From Rhodococcoides kroppenstedtii (lineage in GTDB: Bacteria; Actinomycetota; Actinomycetes; Mycobacteriales; Mycobacteriaceae), in contig NZ_FOJN01000004.1 in NCBI RefSeq assembly GCF_900111805.1, positions 124,001 through 188,000 of the forward strand: a DNA stretch of 64,000 nt, written 5' to 3'. The notes under the pieces were generated by a model. That model saw only the letters and a list, made by a program, of their open reading frames with translations, had not been told where the DNA came from and made no database searches. Positions 61,542 to 64,000 of this stretch are shown piece after piece. The stretch's first letter is position 1, and every line of letters starts with the position of its first letter. Made by a program: the position numbers and the translations under genes.

Positions 61542-62332
61542 GTGTGCTTGCCGCAGAACGAATCAAGCTGACCACGACCAAGTCGCCGTGGTGGTGCACC
61601 GTGGCGATCGTCGCCCTCGGGCTGGGCATCGCCGCGATCCTGGGCATCTCCGCCCGCTCGGCGTACGGCTCCTACGAGAACTCGCTCGCCTCGGGCAACC
61701 CGCCGGACTTCCAGCCCTTCCTGCCCACCGTCGCCGACAGTGTCACCGGCGTCAGCGGCTTCGGCGTGCTGGTGCTGATGATCATGGCCGCGCTCGCCAT
61801 CACCAGCGAGTACCGCTTCGGCCTGATCCGAACCACGTTCCAGGCCATCCCCTCTCGTGCGTCGGTGCTGGTGACGAAGTCCCTGCTGATCGGCGTCGTC
61901 GGCGCAGCCCTGTCCTTCGTCCTCGCGCTCGGCGGCTTCTATCTGGCCAAGTCCTTCGCCGGACCCGACGCCGGCCAGGCCTTGGTGCTCGAGGGCGGCG
62001 ACGCGTGGCGCTCGATCTACAGCGTTCCGATCTACGCGTTCCTCTGCGTCTTCCTCGCGGTGGGAGTCGGTGCGTTGCTGCGCCAGTCGGCCGCGGCGGT
62101 GGCCCTGCTGCTCCTGTGGCCGCTGCTGGTCGAATCGTTGTTCAACCTGTTCGGCAGCATCGGCCGCGACATCATGCCGTTCCTGCCCTTCACCAACGCG
62201 AACAACTTCCTCGGCGCCCCCGGCGGGGTGGACTTCCATTGGGGTCCCTGGGCGAGCCTGTTGTACTTTGCCGCCTTCGTCGCGATCGTGTTCGGCGCGT
62301 CGATCGCGGTGGTGAACAAGCGCGACGCCTGA
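61538..62332 (+). CDS. ABC transporter permease (ABC-2 type)
   Basis: A 264-residue membrane protein with about six helices (CTVAIVALGLGIAAILGISA, VLVLMIMAALAITSEYRFGL, LLIGVVGAALSFVLALGGFY and so on). The loop SEYRFGLIRTTFQAIPSR is typical of ABC-2-like exporter permeases. With the preceding ATPase it probably exports a lipid, peptide or antibiotic; nothing fixes the substrate. Confidence 0.87.
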   Translation: MSVLAAERIKLTTTKSPWWCTVAIVALGLGIAAILGISARSAYGSYENSLASGNPPDFQPFLPTVADSVTGVSGFGVLVLMIMAALAITSEYRFGLIRTTFQAIPSRASVLVTKSLLIGVVGAALSFVLALGGFYLAKSFAGPDAGQALVLEGGDAWRSIYSVPIYAFLCVFLAVGVGALLRQSAAAVALLLLWPLLVESLFNLFGSIGRDIMPFLPFTNANNFLGAPGGVDFHWGPWASLLYFAAFVAIVFGASIAVVNKRDA

Positions 62333-62386
62333 CGGGCCCGCTCGGACCACCCGCGCGACCGGGCGGACCGCACTAAGGTGACGGCC

Positions 62387-63910
62387 ATGAGGACGCAACG
62401 CACCCGGTTCGCGATGTCCGTCGCCGCCTGCGCCGTCGGCGCCCTGACGCTGGCCTCCTGCTCCGGTGAGAGCTCCACCGACGACCCCGCGACCACCTCG
62501 GTTGCGGGGTCGTCGTCGGCGCAGTCGTCCGGCGCCGCCGCCGACGGTCTCGGTGCCCCGGTCACCGGCGACGCGCTGGCGAACGCGGTCACACTCGACG
62601 CCGTCGTCGAGCACCTCGAGGAGCTGACGTCGATCGCCGAGGCGAACGGCGGCAACCGCGCCGCCGGCACCCCCGGATACGACGCGAGCGTGGACTACGT
62701 CTCCGGTCTGCTCCGCGACGCCGGGTTCGACGTCGAGACCCCCGATTTCTCCTTCGACAGCTACGACCTGCGCTCGAACTCGCTGCGCGCCGGGGACCGC
62801 GAGGTGCCGTCGAACGCGTTCACCTACTCGCCCGCGGGGACCGTCACCGCGCCGCTCGTGGTGGCGCCGACCGACGACACCCCGGGCTGCGAGGCCACCG
62901 ATTACGACGGGCTGCCGGTGACGGGCGCCGTCGTCCTCGTCTCCCGCGGCAGCTGCCCGTTCGCCCAGAAGGGCATCGTCGCCGCCGACCTGGGCGCCGC
63001 GGCCGTGGTCGTGGCCAACAACGAGGACGGTCCGCTCGACGCCGGCACCCTCGGCAGCAAGGCCGACGCCCGCATTCCGGCCCTGGGTGTCAGCCGCGAG
63101 GACGGTGCGGCGCTGGCCGCCGGCGGCGGCGAGGTGACCGTCGCGGTCGATTCCGAGACGACCACCACCACCAGCCGCAACGTGATCGCGCAGACCACCA
63201 CCGGGGACACCGACAACATCGTGATGGCGGGTGCCCACCTCGACTCCGTGCCCGAGGGCCCCGGTATCAACGACAACGGCACCGGCGTCGCCGCGGTGCT
63301 CGAGTCCGCCCTGCGCATGGGCGGTGCGCCGCAGACCACCAACGCCGTCCGCTTCGGCTTCTGGGGCGCCGAGGAACTCGGCCTCGTGGGATCGACGAAG
63401 TACGTCGAGGGTCTTTCGGACGACGACGCGGCCGCCCTGGCGCTGTACCTCAACTTCGACATGGTGGGGTCCAACAACCCCGGCTACCTGGTCTACGACG
63501 GTGACGACTCCGACCAGGAGGGCGCGCCCGCCGGCCCGGCCGGGTCGGACGCCATCGAGCGCACGTTCGAGGAGCGTCTCGCGGCGAAGGACGCCGACGG
63601 CACCGATTTCGACGGCCGGTCCGACTACGGGCCCTTCATCGAGCGCGGCATCCCGGCGGGTGGGGTGTTCAGCGGTGCCGACGACATCAAGACCGAGGAG
63701 CAGGCGGCCCGGTGGGGCGGCACCGCGAACGAGGCCTTCGATCCGAACTACCACACTCCCGAGGACACCCTGGAGAACGTGAATCGTGATGCGCTGGCGG
63801 TGAATTCGCAGGCCGTCGCCTACGGCATCGGCACCTACGCCGAGTCCGTGACGGGTCCGAACGGCGTGCCCGTGGGCGAGCAGCGCACCGCCGCGCGACA
63901 GAGCCAGTGA
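62387..63910 (+). CDS. lpqL: LpqL-like lipoprotein aminopeptidase (M28 with PA domain)
   Basis: A 507-residue lipoprotein: signal peptide with lipobox LASC (residues ~22-25), a Ser/Thr-rich linker, and an M28 peptidase domain interrupted by a protease-associated domain (residues ~135-250). The zinc ligands are seen in order: MAGAHLDSV (His), GINDNGTG (Asp), WGAEELG (Glu-Glu), NFDMVG (Asp) and YHTPEDT (His). It is predicted to release N-terminal residues from extracytoplasmic peptides. ATG 62387 is preferred over in-frame GTG 62378. Counterpart of Rv0418. Confidence 0.9.
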   Translation: MRTQRTRFAMSVAACAVGALTLASCSGESSTDDPATTSVAGSSSAQSSGAAADGLGAPVTGDALANAVTLDAVVEHLEELTSIAEANGGNRAAGTPGYDASVDYVSGLLRDAGFDVETPDFSFDSYDLRSNSLRAGDREVPSNAFTYSPAGTVTAPLVVAPTDDTPGCEATDYDGLPVTGAVVLVSRGSCPFAQKGIVAADLGAAAVVVANNEDGPLDAGTLGSKADARIPALGVSREDGAALAAGGGEVTVAVDSETTTTTSRNVIAQTTTGDTDNIVMAGAHLDSVPEGPGINDNGTGVAAVLESALRMGGAPQTTNAVRFGFWGAEELGLVGSTKYVEGLSDDDAAALALYLNFDMVGSNNPGYLVYDGDDSDQEGAPAGPAGSDAIERTFEERLAAKDADGTDFDGRSDYGPFIERGIPAGGVFSGADDIKTEEQAARWGGTANEAFDPNYHTPEDTLENVNRDALAVNSQAVAYGIGTYAESVTGPNGVPVGEQRTAARQSQ

Positions 63911-63920
63911 GTCGGGGCGA

Positions 63921-64000
63921 GTGAGCCCGTCCGCCCGCGAGGCGCTCCGCGCGGTGGTCGACACCGCGCGCACGGTGAACCGGACCGACCGCGTGGTCGA
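63921..64000 (+). CDS. Unidentified gene, start only (cut by window edge)
   Basis: GTG 63921 opens a frame (SPSAREALRAVVDTARTVNRT...) with no stop to the window end, 10 bases after lpqL. The gene order in M. tuberculosis would put the peptidase lpqM next, but 26 residues are too few to identify it and no lipobox is visible yet. Confidence 0.4.
   Translation, partial: MSPSAREALRAVVDTARTVNRTDRVV

Noticed and set aside
61388-63973. An 861-codon open frame antisense to the ABC permease and lpqL
   Set aside because: Shadow of lpqL, which has a full lipobox and M28 zinc ligands on the plus strand.

Overview
The window is very GC-rich, tightly packed DNA from a mycolic-acid-containing actinobacterium (order Mycobacteriales). 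It looks most like Rhodococcus or a close relative such as Gordonia or Nocardia; the species cannot be fixed by eye. The reasons are an AftD-type arabinofuranosyltransferase, HtdX/FabG4/FadA2/FadE5 lipid enzymes, an F420-dependent glucose-6-phosphate dehydrogenase, a PknG kinase, an Eis acetyltransferase, and many genes that start with GTG and overlap the previous stop codon (GTGA/ATGA). Comparisons with Mycobacterium tuberculosis loci below are from memory and were not computed.

Layout. 1-3.9 kb: a truncated polytopic membrane protein diverging from a flippase-like protein that is coupled to a fumarylacetoacetase-family hydrolase, then a hemerythrin-domain protein. 3.9-4.3 kb: a cluster of palindromic repeats in front of a zinc alcohol dehydrogenase. 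5.3-18.4 kb: a cell-envelope and lipid block (DUF3068 protein, acyltransferase, AftD, a small DUF2613 peptide, universal stress protein, LpqI, TetR regulator, HtdX, FabG4, FadA2) matching the Rv0227c-Rv0243 neighbourhood. 18.6-20.9 kb: a VanW-domain protein and a flavin reductase-like protein. 21.0-27.1 kb: a five-gene operon accD1-accA1-fadE19-maoC-citE (branched-chain/leucine catabolism, Rv2502c-Rv2498c in M. tuberculosis) behind two GGTTAA-N6-TTWACC operators. 27.1-31.4 kb: a DUF4383 protein, FadE5, a methyltransferase and an alpha-methylacyl-CoA racemase. 31.5-45.9 kb: mixed metabolism (DinB-type protein, PurT, DUF456, amidohydrolase, SMP-30 lactonase, FprA reductase, Old Yellow Enzyme, MFS exporter, rhodanese-MetZ, isochorismate synthase, HAD phosphatase, Eis). 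46.0-64.0 kb: fgd-pta-ackA, a DICT/degenerate-EAL protein, pknG-glnH and a membrane partner, mutT3, thiE, a TPP riboswitch with thiO-thiS-thiG, an ABC exporter, lpqL and a truncated last gene. This matches Rv0407-Rv0418 with two insertions, the DICT gene and the ABC pair.

How it works together. Fatty-acid and branched-chain acyl-CoA turnover (FadE5, HtdX, FabG4, FadA2, FadE19, AccA1/AccD1, the lyase and the racemase) feeds acetyl-CoA and overflow through Pta-AckA. PknG and its GlnH/membrane partners probably sense amino acids and set glutamate metabolism. The thiamine genes are controlled by a riboswitch that abuts the thiO start codon.

The most unusual content is not protein-coding. Nine copies of a palindromic repeat (two subtypes sharing a CYGGTTGYA loop core) sit in four intergenic sites, two of which share the order type 1-type 2-type 1. 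A shared operator-like site (TTACYGRYGAGTAR) occurs at fabG4/fadA2 and twice at fadE5. PknG carries six in-phase decapeptide repeats at its N-terminus. No tRNA, rRNA, CRISPR array, insertion sequence or transposase was recognised. The only gene-free stretches over 300 bases are 3869-4279 and 51578-52013, and both are filled mainly with the repeats.
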